DNA of 64,000 nt from DATIUV01 sp049322755 (lineage in GTDB: Bacteria; Pseudomonadota; Gammaproteobacteria; Burkholderiales; UBA6910): positions 1 through 64,000 of the forward strand of contig JBMOQX010000031.1 in the NCBI GenBank assembly GCA_049322755.1. The letters run 5' to 3'. A model generated the notes under the pieces. That model made no database searches. It was not told where the DNA came from and was given only the letters and a program-made list of their open reading frames with translations. A program made the translations under genes and the position numbers. Numbering within the stretch: position 1 is the stretch's first letter; every line of letters starts with the position of its first letter. This document shows positions 16,105 through 23,641 of this stretch, one piece after another.

Positions 16105-16709
16105 TGCGCGCTCCCGATGCCGCGCCGATAGATGGCGAACGCGCCGGGGGCATCGGTGCGGATGCGCTCGACGTTGCCCGCGAGCAGCGACTGCATCACC
16201 AGGCCCTGGATGGTGCCGATGAACAGGACCGCCGCCGCCGTGGTGTCCACCGTCGGCTCCACCTCGCCGCGCGCTTTACCGAGATCGATCAGCCCGGCGA
16301 GCCGCTTGCGGTAGCGGTCCACCAGCGCCTGCACCATGCGCTTGGCCGGAGACTCGCCGGCTCGCTGCAGCTCGCCGAACAGCATGCGCGGCACGCCGGG
16401 ATGGTCGGCGACGAAATCGACATGGGCGAGGAAGATCGCCTCCAGCGCCGCCAGCGGCGAATCGACCCCGTCGGCGGCCCGCGCCACCCGCTCCAGCAGG
16501 CGCTCGGCCACCCACGCCATCACCGCCTCCCAGATGGCGTCCTTGGTGGGGAAATGGCGGAACAGCGCACCCTGCGTGAGGTTCATCCGCCGGGCGATGG
16601 CGGCGGTGGTGATCTCGCTCGGGTTCTGCTCGGCGGCTAGCTGGATCACGGCTTCGACGGTCACGGCGCGGCGCTCGTCGGCGGGGAGGTGTTTCGAAGG
16701 GGCGTTCAT
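16101..16709 (-). CDS. TetR-family repressor of the efflux operon
   Basis: A 202-residue TetR-type regulator. The N-terminal helix-turn-helix is clear: ITTAAIARRMNLTQGALFRHFPTKDAIWEAV, in two adjoining pieces, residues about 33-63. The C-terminal ligand domain resembles the TetR_C group found with MFP/ABC efflux genes. It is the first gene of the operon and overlaps the adaptor gene by four bases, so it probably represses its own operon. A symmetric operator candidate lies 13-28 bases upstream of the start codon. Confidence 0.88.
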   Translation of the reverse strand: MNAPSKHLPADERRAVTVEAVIQLAAEQNPSEITTAAIARRMNLTQGALFRHFPTKDAIWEAVMAWVAERLLERVARAADGVDSPLAALEAIFLAHVDFVADHPGVPRMLFGELQRAGESPAKRMVQALVDRYRKRLAGLIDLGKARGEVEPTVDTTAAAVLFIGTIQGLVMQSLLAGNVERIRTDAPGAFAIYRRGIGSAQ

Positions 16710-16721
16710 AGTGGTTAAAGA

Positions 16722-16737
16722 TAGTAATTGATTACTA
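16722..16737. promoter_or_regulatory. Putative TetR operator
   Basis: TAGTAAT and ATTACTA form perfect 7-base arms around TG. The site sits 13-28 bases upstream of the tetR-type start at 16709, inside an AT-rich promoter-like stretch, the usual place for autorepression. AT-rich ATTACTAAT-type palindromes are typical for this class of regulator. Binding is inferred from position and symmetry only. Confidence 0.6.
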
Positions 16738-16811
16738 CCTTACTGGATAAGCACAGTATGTCAATAGGCTCTAATACAACGATCTCTTAAGCCGCTCCGG
16801 CAGCCACGCCC

Positions 16812-17570
16812 CTACCCCAGCGCGCGCCGAAGGAGGTTGAGCGCGATCAGCACGAGGACGAACAGCAGCGCGCGCTCGAACGTCTGCTGGCTGATGCGGG
16901 CGCGGATGCGCTGGCCAAAGTAGATGCCCCCCACCGCCGGCGCCAGCGCCGCCACCGAGGCGGCGAGGTCGTCGCGGCCCAGGACGCCGTGACCGGCGAG
17001 AAATACCGTGAGCGCGACCGCGCCGGAAAGGAACATGAGCGCGACCGACGCGATGAACACGTCCTTCGGCAGCCGCAGTCCGGTGAGATAGAGGATCAGC
17101 GGCGGACCGAAGAACCCGGACATGCCGCCGATCAGCCCCGAGGGCAGCGCGATCGCCGGCCCCAGCCACGCCTCGGCCCGCGCCGGCACCCGGATTTCGG
17201 GGTTGAGGATGCTCAGCACCGGGTAGACCAGCACCATCAGGCCCATCACCAGGTAGAGCGTGCGCTGGTCCAGATTCACCAGCAGTTGCGTTCCCAGCCC
17301 GATGCCGAGGATGAGCAGCAGCGCCACCCGCCAGAAGCGCCGCCCCACCTCGCGGATGTGGCCGCCGTGGAGGCACTGCCAGATGTTGGTGACGAACAGC
17401 GGGATGGTCAGCAGCGCCAGCGCCTTGGGCACCGAGACGAAGGTGGCGATCAGCGGCACCGACACCAGCGGCAGGCCGATGCCCACGGCACCCTTGGCGA
17501 AGCCGCCGGCGAACAGCGCCACCGCGCACACCGCCAGCGCCAGCGGCCCGAGGGCGAGCCATTCGTTCAT
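16812..17570 (-). CDS. TauE/SafE-family sulfite/organosulfonate exporter
   Basis: A 252-residue membrane protein with about eight helices. The family signatures are visible: GFAKGAVGIGLPLVSVPL in helix 1-2 and its repeat IGGMSGFFGPPLILYLTG in the second half. Members move sulfite, sulfoacetate or other small anions outward. The start at 17570 lacks an obvious ribosome site. It lies beside the first copy of the long palindromic repeat, at the left edge of the catabolic locus, and may or may not belong to it functionally. Confidence 0.85.
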   Translation of the reverse strand: MNEWLALGPLALAVCAVALFAGGFAKGAVGIGLPLVSVPLIATFVSVPKALALLTIPLFVTNIWQCLHGGHIREVGRRFWRVALLLILGIGLGTQLLVNLDQRTLYLVMGLMVLVYPVLSILNPEIRVPARAEAWLGPAIALPSGLIGGMSGFFGPPLILYLTGLRLPKDVFIASVALMFLSGAVALTVFLAGHGVLGRDDLAASVAALAPAVGGIYFGQRIRARISQQTFERALLFVLVLIALNLLRRALG

Positions 17571-17582
17571 CGGGGTTTCAGT

Positions 17583-17757
17583 TCAACCACAGAGACTCGA
17601 AAACACAGAGAGGAATCTCTTTAACCGCCAAGGACGCGAAGGACGCGGAGGAAACCGCAGAGACCATTCCCTCGAAAGTCTTCCCTTTGCGTCCTTTGCG
17701 TCCTTCGCGGTTAACGAGTTGCTTGATTTCTCTGTGCCTCCGTGTCTCTGCGGTGAA
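17583..17757. repeat. Long palindromic interspersed repeat, copy 1
   Basis: About 175 bases with nested inverted arms. The outer arms are built on CCACAGAGAC...ACAGAG and its complement CTCTGTGCCTCCGTGTC. The inner arms are AACCGCCAAGGACGCGAAGG and CTTTGCGTCCTTCGCGGTT. The inner arms themselves contain a GGACGCRAA unit repeated in tandem. It fills the gap between the TauE-type gene and the FAD-linked oxidase gene. Three more copies lie at 20801, 25383 and 27312. Confidence 0.85.
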
Positions 17758-17771
17758 GCCGTCCGCACCGG

Positions 17772-19202
17772 TCAGATCACCTTGCCGGGATTCATCAGGT
17801 TCTGCGGGTCCAGCGTGCGCTTGATGGCGCGCATCAGCTCCAGCTCCAGCGGCGCCTTGTAGCGCGTGATTTCCTCGCGCTTGAGCTGGCCGAGGCCGTG
17901 CTCGGCGCTGATGGATCCGCCCAGCGCCGCCACCACCTCGTAGACGACGTGGTTCACCGGCGCGGAGTCCTCGATGAACGCGGCGTTCTGCGCCGGGTCG
18001 GCCATGGAAACGTTGTAGTGCACGTTGCCGTCGCCGATGTGGCCGAAGGCGACGATGCGCACGCCGGGGAAAGCCCGCTCCAGCGCCGCGCTGGCCTCGT
18101 CGATGAAGCGCGCCATTTTCGACACCGGCACCGAGACGTCGTGCTTGATGCTGATGCCCTCCTCCTTCTGCGCCTCGGCCATGCTGTCGCGCAGCCGCCA
18201 CAGCGCCTCGCCCTGGGATTCGCTCTGGGCCAGCACCGCGTCGCGCACCTGGCCGCGCTCCAGGGCGGGCTCCAGCGCCGCCATCAGCCGTTCGGCCAGC
18301 TCCCCGGATTCGCCGCTGTCGGACAGCTCCACCAGCACGTACCACGGATGCACGTCGGCGAGCGGATCCGCGTTGCCGGGAATGCGCTTCAGCACCAGTT
18401 CCAGGCACACTCGCGACATCAGCTCGAAGCCGGTGAGCCGGTCGCCCACCGCGCCGCGCAGGATCGAGAGCAGCGCCACCGCGGCGCCGGGACCGTCGAC
18501 GCCCAGGAACGCGGTGGCCGTGGCGGTGGGCCGCGGGAAAAGCTTGAGCACCGCGGCGGTCACCACGCCGAGCGTGCCCTCGGCACCGATGAAGAGCTGC
18601 TTCAGGTCGTAGCCGGTGTTGTCCTTGCGCAAACCCCGCAGACCGTCCCACACGCGCCCGTCGGGCAGCACCACCTCCAGCCCCAGCACCAGGTCGCGGG
18701 TGTTGCCGTAGCGCAGGACCGCCTCGCCGCCGGCGTTGGTGGAAAGGTTGCCGCCGATCTGGCAGCTGCCCTCGGCGCCCAGGCTCAGCGGGAACAGGCG
18801 GTCGGCCTCGCGTGCCGCTTCCTGGATGGTGGCGAGCACGCAGCCGGCCTCGGCGGTGAGCGTATTGTTGGCAGCGTCCAGCTCGCGGATGCGGTTCATG
18901 CGCGCCAGAGAAAGCACGATCTGGCGCCGGCCGGCCACCGGCACCGAGCCGCCGCACAGGCCGGTGTTGCCGCCCTGGGGCACCACCGCGACGCCTTCCT
19001 CCGCGCACGCGGCCACCACCGCCGCGACCTGCCGCGTGCTGCCGGGACGCACCACCGCCTCGGCCTCGCCGCGGTAGCGCCCGCGCCAGTCGGAGAGGTA
19101 GGGCGCCGTGTCGGCGGGCTCGGTGAGCAGGCCGGCGTCGCCGACGATCGCGCGCAGGCGCTCGACAAACGCCGCCGTCCGCGTCACGCCGGGTCCGCCC
19201 AT
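17772..19202 (-). CDS. FAD-binding oxidase (GlcD / D-2-hydroxyacid dehydrogenase type)
   Basis: A 476-residue flavoprotein of the PCMH-type FAD-binding family: FAD-binding segments VVPQGGNTGLCGGSVPVAG and SLGAEGSCQIGGNLSTNAGG around residues 70-150, then the FAD-oxidase C domain ending in the conserved GDGNVHYN (FGHIGDGNVHYNVS), SAEHGLGQLKREE and LDPQNLMNPGKV. Relatives oxidise D-lactate, glycolate or D-2-hydroxyglutarate. The start at 19202 is preferred: similarity begins just after it and GGGAAG lies upstream. The frame stays open to 19346, but that stretch overlaps the DUF3617-like leader in another frame. It points left, away from the GntR regulator, and probably belongs to the same catabolic locus. 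Confidence 0.88.
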   Translation of the reverse strand: MGGPGVTRTAAFVERLRAIVGDAGLLTEPADTAPYLSDWRGRYRGEAEAVVRPGSTRQVAAVVAACAEEGVAVVPQGGNTGLCGGSVPVAGRRQIVLSLARMNRIRELDAANNTLTAEAGCVLATIQEAAREADRLFPLSLGAEGSCQIGGNLSTNAGGEAVLRYGNTRDLVLGLEVVLPDGRVWDGLRGLRKDNTGYDLKQLFIGAEGTLGVVTAAVLKLFPRPTATATAFLGVDGPGAAVALLSILRGAVGDRLTGFELMSRVCLELVLKRIPGNADPLADVHPWYVLVELSDSGESGELAERLMAALEPALERGQVRDAVLAQSESQGEALWRLRDSMAEAQKEEGISIKHDVSVPVSKMARFIDEASAALERAFPGVRIVAFGHIGDGNVHYNVSMADPAQNAAFIEDSAPVNHVVYEVVAALGGSISAEHGLGQLKREEITRYKAPLELELMRAIKRTLDPQNLMNPGKVI

Positions 19203-19300
19203 GGGCGCGTCACTTCCCACTCGCCCTCCCGGACGTTGGGGGCCGCGTGGAGGGGCGGGTTCCCGGCAAGGAGCACGACCGCCAGGGCGAGACGCTTCAT
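19184..19300 (-). pseudogene. DUF3617-like secreted protein, N-terminal remnant
   Basis: A 38-codon frame reads MKRLALAVVLLAGNPPLHAA then PNVREGEWEVTRPW before a stop. A signal peptide followed by APNV-x-x-G-x-WEVT is the standard start of DUF3617 periplasmic proteins, which are normally 140-200 residues. Here the protein ends just after WEVT, and the following sequence is the start of the FAD-linked oxidase in another frame (overlap 19184-19202). This suggests a recombination joint that placed the oxidase under the promoter and leader of a DUF3617 gene. A functional short peptide cannot be excluded. Confidence 0.55.
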
Positions 19301-19370
19301 GGTTGTTCTCCGAAGGGTGAGAGTGGAGGCGGGAAAGCGCGCCCAACCTAGCACAGAGCGCGGCTTGGCT

Positions 19371-20789
19371 TCAACGCGCGGCGAGCAGGGGACGCCGCCG
19401 GCCGATCCCGGTGGCCTGCTCGAAGGCGTGCGCCAGCTGCAGCACGCCGAAGTCGTCGCGATGCCGTCCGACGATCTGGACCCCCACCGGCAGGCCGTCG
19501 CCGGTGAAGCCGCACGGCACCGAGATCGCCGGGTGGCCGGTGACGGTGATGAAATAGCAGGTCTTCATCCAGTCGATGTAGGTGACCGAAGGCACTCCCG
19601 CGATCTCGGGCGGGTATTCCTGCGTCACCGGAAACGGCGGCACCTGGTTCACCGGCAGCACCAGGAACTCGTGGCGTTGCATGAACTCGCGCATGCCGTG
19701 ATACAGGGCGGTGCGCCTGGCCTCGGCGCGGGAGAGCTGCGGGCCGGTGATGGTCCGGCCCTGCTCCGCGTTCCAGATCACCGTCTCCTTCAGCAGCTCG
19801 CGCCGGCCCTCCAGCAGGTCGGCCACCCGCAGCTCCATGCGCCAGGCGCGCCAGAGCCGGAAAATCTCGTCGGCCTCCGCCAGGTCCGGCGAGGCGTCGT
19901 CGACCTGACAGCCCAGCTGCTCGAACACCCCGCGATGGCTTGCCAGCACCTCCGCCACCCGCAGATCCACCGGCAGACCCCCGAGGTCGCGGCTCCAGGC
20001 GATGCGCACGCCGCGGAAGTCGCGTGCCAGCGGCGCGGCGAAGGTGCTGCCCGGCGTCTCCAGCGCAATCGGCGAGCGGTCGTCGGGACCTGCGAGGGCC
20101 GAGAGCATGAGCGCGCAGTCGGCCACCGTGCGCGCCATGGGGCCGGCGACGGTGAACGGATACCACGCCAGCTGGTCCGGCCACGTCGGCACGCGTCCCG
20201 GCGAGGGCCGCAAGCCGACCACGTTGCAGAAGTTGGCCGGGTTGCGCAGCGAGCCGCCCAGGTCGGTGCCGTCGGCCAGCGGCACCATGCCGCACGCCAG
20301 CGCCACCGCCGCACCGCCGCTGGAGCCGCCGCAGGTCTTGGACTCGTCGAACGGATTGAGGGTGGCGCCGAACACGGCGTTGAACGTCTGGCCGCCGGCG
20401 CCGAATTCGGGCGTGTTGGTCTTGCCCACCGTGATCGCGCCGGCGCGCTTGAGCCGTTCCACCGGCAGCGCGTCGACATCGGGGACGTGATCGGCGTACG
20501 CCGGCGAGCCGAAGGTGGTGCGCACGCCTCTGGTCGGAAACAGGTCCTTGTGCGCCACCGGCAGGCCGTGCAGCGACCCCACCGCCTCGCCGCGCGCCAG
20601 GCGCTCGTCGGCCGCCTTCGCCTCGGCGAGTGCGGCCTCCGCGGTCAGGGTGACGATGGCGTTCACCCTCGGATTCACCGCCTCGATCTGCGCGAGGTGG
20701 GTCTGCATCACCTCCACGGCCGAGAGCTGCCGCGCGCGCAACGCCCGCGCCAGCTCGATCGCCGTCATGAAACAGATGTCGTCGGTCAT
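19371..20789 (-). CDS. Amidase-signature family amidase
   Basis: A 472-residue amidase. The Ser-cisSer-Lys triad is intact: Lys81 in LPVAHKDLF, the cis-Ser in CGGSSGGAAVA (residues 153-163, Ser156/157), and the nucleophile Ser180 in GTDLGGSLR. It hydrolyses a carboxamide to acid plus ammonia; the exact substrate is not deducible. Length is normal. The gene is leftward, between the oxidase gene and repeat copy 2. In this locus it could release a carboxylic acid from an amide before oxidation, which is inference. Confidence 0.9.
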   Translation of the reverse strand: MTDDICFMTAIELARALRARQLSAVEVMQTHLAQIEAVNPRVNAIVTLTAEAALAEAKAADERLARGEAVGSLHGLPVAHKDLFPTRGVRTTFGSPAYADHVPDVDALPVERLKRAGAITVGKTNTPEFGAGGQTFNAVFGATLNPFDESKTCGGSSGGAAVALACGMVPLADGTDLGGSLRNPANFCNVVGLRPSPGRVPTWPDQLAWYPFTVAGPMARTVADCALMLSALAGPDDRSPIALETPGSTFAAPLARDFRGVRIAWSRDLGGLPVDLRVAEVLASHRGVFEQLGCQVDDASPDLAEADEIFRLWRAWRMELRVADLLEGRRELLKETVIWNAEQGRTITGPQLSRAEARRTALYHGMREFMQRHEFLVLPVNQVPPFPVTQEYPPEIAGVPSVTYIDWMKTCYFITVTGHPAISVPCGFTGDGLPVGVQIVGRHRDDFGVLQLAHAFEQATGIGRRRPLLAAR

Positions 20790-20800
20790 TTCACTTCACT

Positions 20801-20975
20801 TCAACTCCACCGCGGAGACACAGAGGCACAGAGAAGGCAAAAAAACCTTCTCACCGCAAAGGACGCAGAGGACGCGAAGGAACCCGCAAGAACGCTTTCC
20901 TTAAGTTCTTCCTTTGCGTCCTCCGCAGTTAATGAAGTTACGGGTGCTCTATGCCTCTGTGTCTCTGGAGTGAAT
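20801..20975. repeat. Long palindromic interspersed repeat, copy 2
   Basis: About 175 bases between the amidase and the ThDP enzyme genes. Outer arms: GCGGAGACACAGAGGCACAG and TATGCCTCTGTGTCTCTGGA. Inner arms: CCGCAAAGGACGCAGAGGAC and CCTTTGCGTCCTCCGCAGTT. The layout equals copy 1, with a variable centre. Both ends stop within a few bases of the flanking stop and start codons. Confidence 0.85.
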
Positions 20976-20982
20976 AGTCGCC

Positions 20983-22713
20983 CTACCGCTTCGCCAGTGC
21001 CGCCTTGCGGATGGCGGAGAGCGTGGTGCGGGTGGTGATGGCGTCGGGATCGAGGGTGAGCTCGATCAGCGCCGGCTTGCCGCTGGCGAGCGCGCGCGCC
21101 AGCGCCGGGCCGAAATCGGCGGTCGAGCGGACCAGCTCGCCATGGGCGCCGTACGAGCGCGCCAGCGCGGCGAAGTCGGGGTTGCGGATCGCGGTGCCGT
21201 GGACGCGCTCCGGATACTCCCGCTCCTGGTGCATGCGGATCGTGCCATACATGCCGTTGTTCACCACCAGGAACAGCACGCTGGCGCCGTACTGCACCGC
21301 GGTGGCCAGTTCCTGCCCGGTCATCAGGAAACAGCCGTCGCCGGCGAAGCACACCACGCTGCGCTGCGGATGGTGCAGCTTGGCGGCGATGGCGGCCGGC
21401 ACGCCGTAGCCCATGGCGCCGCTGGTGGGGCCGAGCTGGGTGCGAAACGGGCCATACTGCCAGTAGCGGTGCACCCAGCCGCTGTAGTTACCGGCGCCGT
21501 TGGCGACGATGGTGTCCGGCGGCAGCTTGACGTTGAGCTCGCGCACCACCTGGCCCAGGTCCAGCGCGCCCGGCATCGGCGAGGGCATCAGCTCCGCTTC
21601 GTACTCTCCGCGCGCGCCGCGCAGCCAGGCGTGCCAGCGCCCGCCGTCCACCGGCTCCAGCGCGGCCGCGGCGGCGGCGAACTCCGGCATGCCGCTGACG
21701 ATCAGCAGCTCGCCCTGGTAGACGCGGCCCAGCTCGTCGGCGCCCGGGTGCACATGCACCAGCGGCTGCTTCGGCACCGGCGGTTCGATCAGCGTGTATC
21801 CGCTGGTGGTCATCTCGCCGAGCCGCGGTCCCACGGCGATCAGCAGGTCGGTTTCCCGCACCCGCCTGGCCAGCGCCGGATTGACGCCGATGCCGACGTG
21901 GCCGACGTAATGCGGATCGCGGTTGTCGATCAGGTCCTGGCAGCGAAACGACACCGCCACCGGCAGGCCGTTGCGCTGGGCGAACGCACCCATGTCGTCG
22001 CACGCCGCGCGGTTCCAGTCGCCGCCGCCCAGCAGCAGCAGCGGCCGCTCGGCCTGCGCCAGCCGCGCCCGCAGCCGCGCCATGTCCGCCGGCGACGGCG
22101 ACGCCGCGACCCGCCGATAGGGTCCGGTGTCGGCCACCGCCGCGGTCCGGGTCAGCATGTCCTCGGGCAGCGCCAGCACCACCGGTCCCGGTCGCCCCGA
22201 GACCGCGACGTGAAACGCGTGGCTCAGCAGCTCCGGAATGCGCCCGGCGCGGTCGATCTGCGCCACCCACTTCGCCATCTGGCCGAACATGCGCCGGAAA
22301 TCCACTTCCTGGAACGCCTCGCGCTCGACGAAGTCACCGCCCACCTGGCCGATGAACAGGATCATCGGCGTGGAATCCTGGAACGCGGTGTGCACGCCGA
22401 TGGACGCATTGCAGGCGCCGGGCCCGCGGGTGACGAAACAGATGCCCGGCTTGCCGGTGAGCTTGCCGTAGGCCTCGGCCATGTTGGCGGCGCCGTTCTC
22501 GTGGCGGCACACGATCAGGCGGATGGCGTCGCGCGCGTCGTGCAGCGCGTCCAGCACCGCCAGGTAGCTCTCGCCGGGGACGCAGTACGCGGTGTCGACG
22601 CCGTGGACGCGCAGCGCGTCCACCAGCAGTTCGCCGCCGGTGCGCTCGGTGGGCACGCCTTTCATGCCCCGCCTTCCGCGCTGCCGGCCGGGGCGGTTTA
22701 CAACTTCGGACAT
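20983..22713 (-). CDS. ThDP-dependent enzyme of the acetolactate synthase/benzoylformate decarboxylase group
   Basis: A 576-residue three-domain ThDP enzyme. The N-terminal domain carries the activating Glu72 in CRHENGAANMAEAYG. The C-terminal domain carries the ThDP/Mg motif GDGCFLMTGQEL (around residue 458) ending in VVNNGMYG. It is annotated in relatives as acetolactate synthase large subunit-like, but no regulatory small subunit accompanies it, and the catabolic context suggests a 2-oxoacid decarboxylase or carboligase (for example glyoxylate or benzoylformate type). Two starts are possible: ATG at 22713, or ATG at 22665 with GGAAGG well placed upstream; similarity begins after the second. 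It lies 22 bases from the GntR gene on the same strand. Confidence 0.88.
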   Translation of the reverse strand: MSEVVNRPGRQRGRRGMKGVPTERTGGELLVDALRVHGVDTAYCVPGESYLAVLDALHDARDAIRLIVCRHENGAANMAEAYGKLTGKPGICFVTRGPGACNASIGVHTAFQDSTPMILFIGQVGGDFVEREAFQEVDFRRMFGQMAKWVAQIDRAGRIPELLSHAFHVAVSGRPGPVVLALPEDMLTRTAAVADTGPYRRVAASPSPADMARLRARLAQAERPLLLLGGGDWNRAACDDMGAFAQRNGLPVAVSFRCQDLIDNRDPHYVGHVGIGVNPALARRVRETDLLIAVGPRLGEMTTSGYTLIEPPVPKQPLVHVHPGADELGRVYQGELLIVSGMPEFAAAAAALEPVDGGRWHAWLRGARGEYEAELMPSPMPGALDLGQVVRELNVKLPPDTIVANGAGNYSGWVHRYWQYGPFRTQLGPTSGAMGYGVPAAIAAKLHHPQRSVVCFAGDGCFLMTGQELATAVQYGASVLFLVVNNGMYGTIRMHQEREYPERVHGTAIRNPDFAALARSYGAHGELVRSTADFGPALARALASGKPALIELTLDPDAITTRTTLSAIRKAALAKR

Positions 22714-22735
22714 CCTTCCCCCTCGCCTCGCTTTT

Positions 22736-23488
22736 CTAGCCGCGCCGCGGCTCGATGCTGTCGGTCAGCATGCGGGTGCGGGCGTTCTCGATGTGGCTGC
22801 GCATGGCGTCGCGCGCCGCCGCGGGCTCCTGATCGCGGATCGCCTCGAACACCCGGGTGTGCTCGTACTGCACCAGACGCATGCGCTCGACGCTGGCCCG
22901 CAGGCTGAGATTACGCGCAACGCGCATGCCGTGGAAAGTAGGCACCGACAGCGCCTGCATCGCCGACTCGAACAGCTGGTTGGCGGTGGCGCGGGCGATG
23001 GCATTGTGGAAGCGGATGTCGGCCTCCACCCCCACCTCGCGTGCGGCGATGACCCGCTCCAGCTCGTCCAGCGCCGCCTGCATCTCCGCCACGTCGCCTT
23101 CGCTGCGGCGGGCGGCGGCGAGGGCGGCGGCCTCGCCTTCCAGCGCGATGCGCACCTCGAAGCAGCGCATCAGGTCCGCCACCGAGCCGATCGGCGCCAG
23201 CCGGAAGAATTCCGCCGCCGGGCGCCGCTGCACGTAGGAGCCGGAGCCGTGACGCGATACCACCACGCCGTCGGCCCGCAGGCGCGAGAGCGCCTCCCGC
23301 ACCACCGGCCGCGACACCCCGTAGTCCTCCGCCAGGCGCGGCTCCGACGGCAGGCGCTTGCCTTCGGCGTAGCGGCCGCTGGCAATGTGGCCGAGGATTT
23401 CCTCGTAGACGGTGTCGGCGAGCTTGGCGGGCTTGCGCAGCGGGCTCGCGGGCGGGGACAGGACGGGCTTGGCGGCGGCTTTGGGCAT
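22736..23488 (-). CDS. GntR-family regulator, FadR/FCD subgroup
   Basis: A 250-residue regulator: winged helix near residues 24-92 (RLPSEPRLAEDYGVSRPVVREALSRL in adjoining pieces, then GVVVSRHGSGSYV) and an all-helical FCD sensor domain containing DIRFHNAIARAT, whose Asp/His residues bind a metal and a carboxylate ligand in this class. It is divergently placed from the IlvD-type dehydratase and is upstream of, and collinear with, the ThDP enzyme and amidase genes. It is therefore the likely substrate-sensing repressor of both arms of the catabolic locus. An operator candidate lies at 23543-23559. Confidence 0.9.
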   Translation of the reverse strand: MPKAAAKPVLSPPASPLRKPAKLADTVYEEILGHIASGRYAEGKRLPSEPRLAEDYGVSRPVVREALSRLRADGVVVSRHGSGSYVQRRPAAEFFRLAPIGSVADLMRCFEVRIALEGEAAALAAARRSEGDVAEMQAALDELERVIAAREVGVEADIRFHNAIARATANQLFESAMQALSVPTFHGMRVARNLSLRASVERMRLVQYEHTRVFEAIRDQEPAAARDAMRSHIENARTRMLTDSIEPRRG

Positions 23489-23542
23489 GGCTGCAGCGCC
23501 GTCTTGCAGGCGGCGTTGCGGCGATCATGCCGCCGGGTTGTC

Positions 23543-23559
23543 AAGTTGTAAAGCAACTT
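23543..23559. promoter_or_regulatory. Putative GntR operator in the divergent promoter region
   Basis: AAGTTG and CAACTT form perfect arms around TAAAG; flanking GTC and GAC extend the symmetry imperfectly. The site is 55 bases upstream of the GntR start and 83 bases upstream of the dehydratase start, inside the only divergent intergenic region of the locus. The core GTTGTAAAGCAAC is similar in form to FCD-type GntR sites. Assignment is by position. Confidence 0.5.
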
Positions 23560-23641
23560 TTGACCGGCGCCGGAGATCGTGGTTAAACTCCCACGCCACA
23601 CCCCACACCCGCCGTCCGCACGGCGCAACCCCGGGGGGGAC

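Noticed and set aside
17898..21038. A 1046-codon open frame on the plus strand, and many similar long frames elsewhere (for example 2833-3828 and 47192-50539)
   Set aside because: They lie opposite well-supported genes, are rich in Arg, Gly, His and Ala as expected of antisense GC-rich codons, and show no domain motifs or ribosome sites.
20983..22713. Biosynthetic acetolactate synthase (IlvB) assignment
   Set aside because: No small regulatory subunit or other ilv biosynthetic gene accompanies it and the context is catabolic, so only the broader ThDP family is stated.
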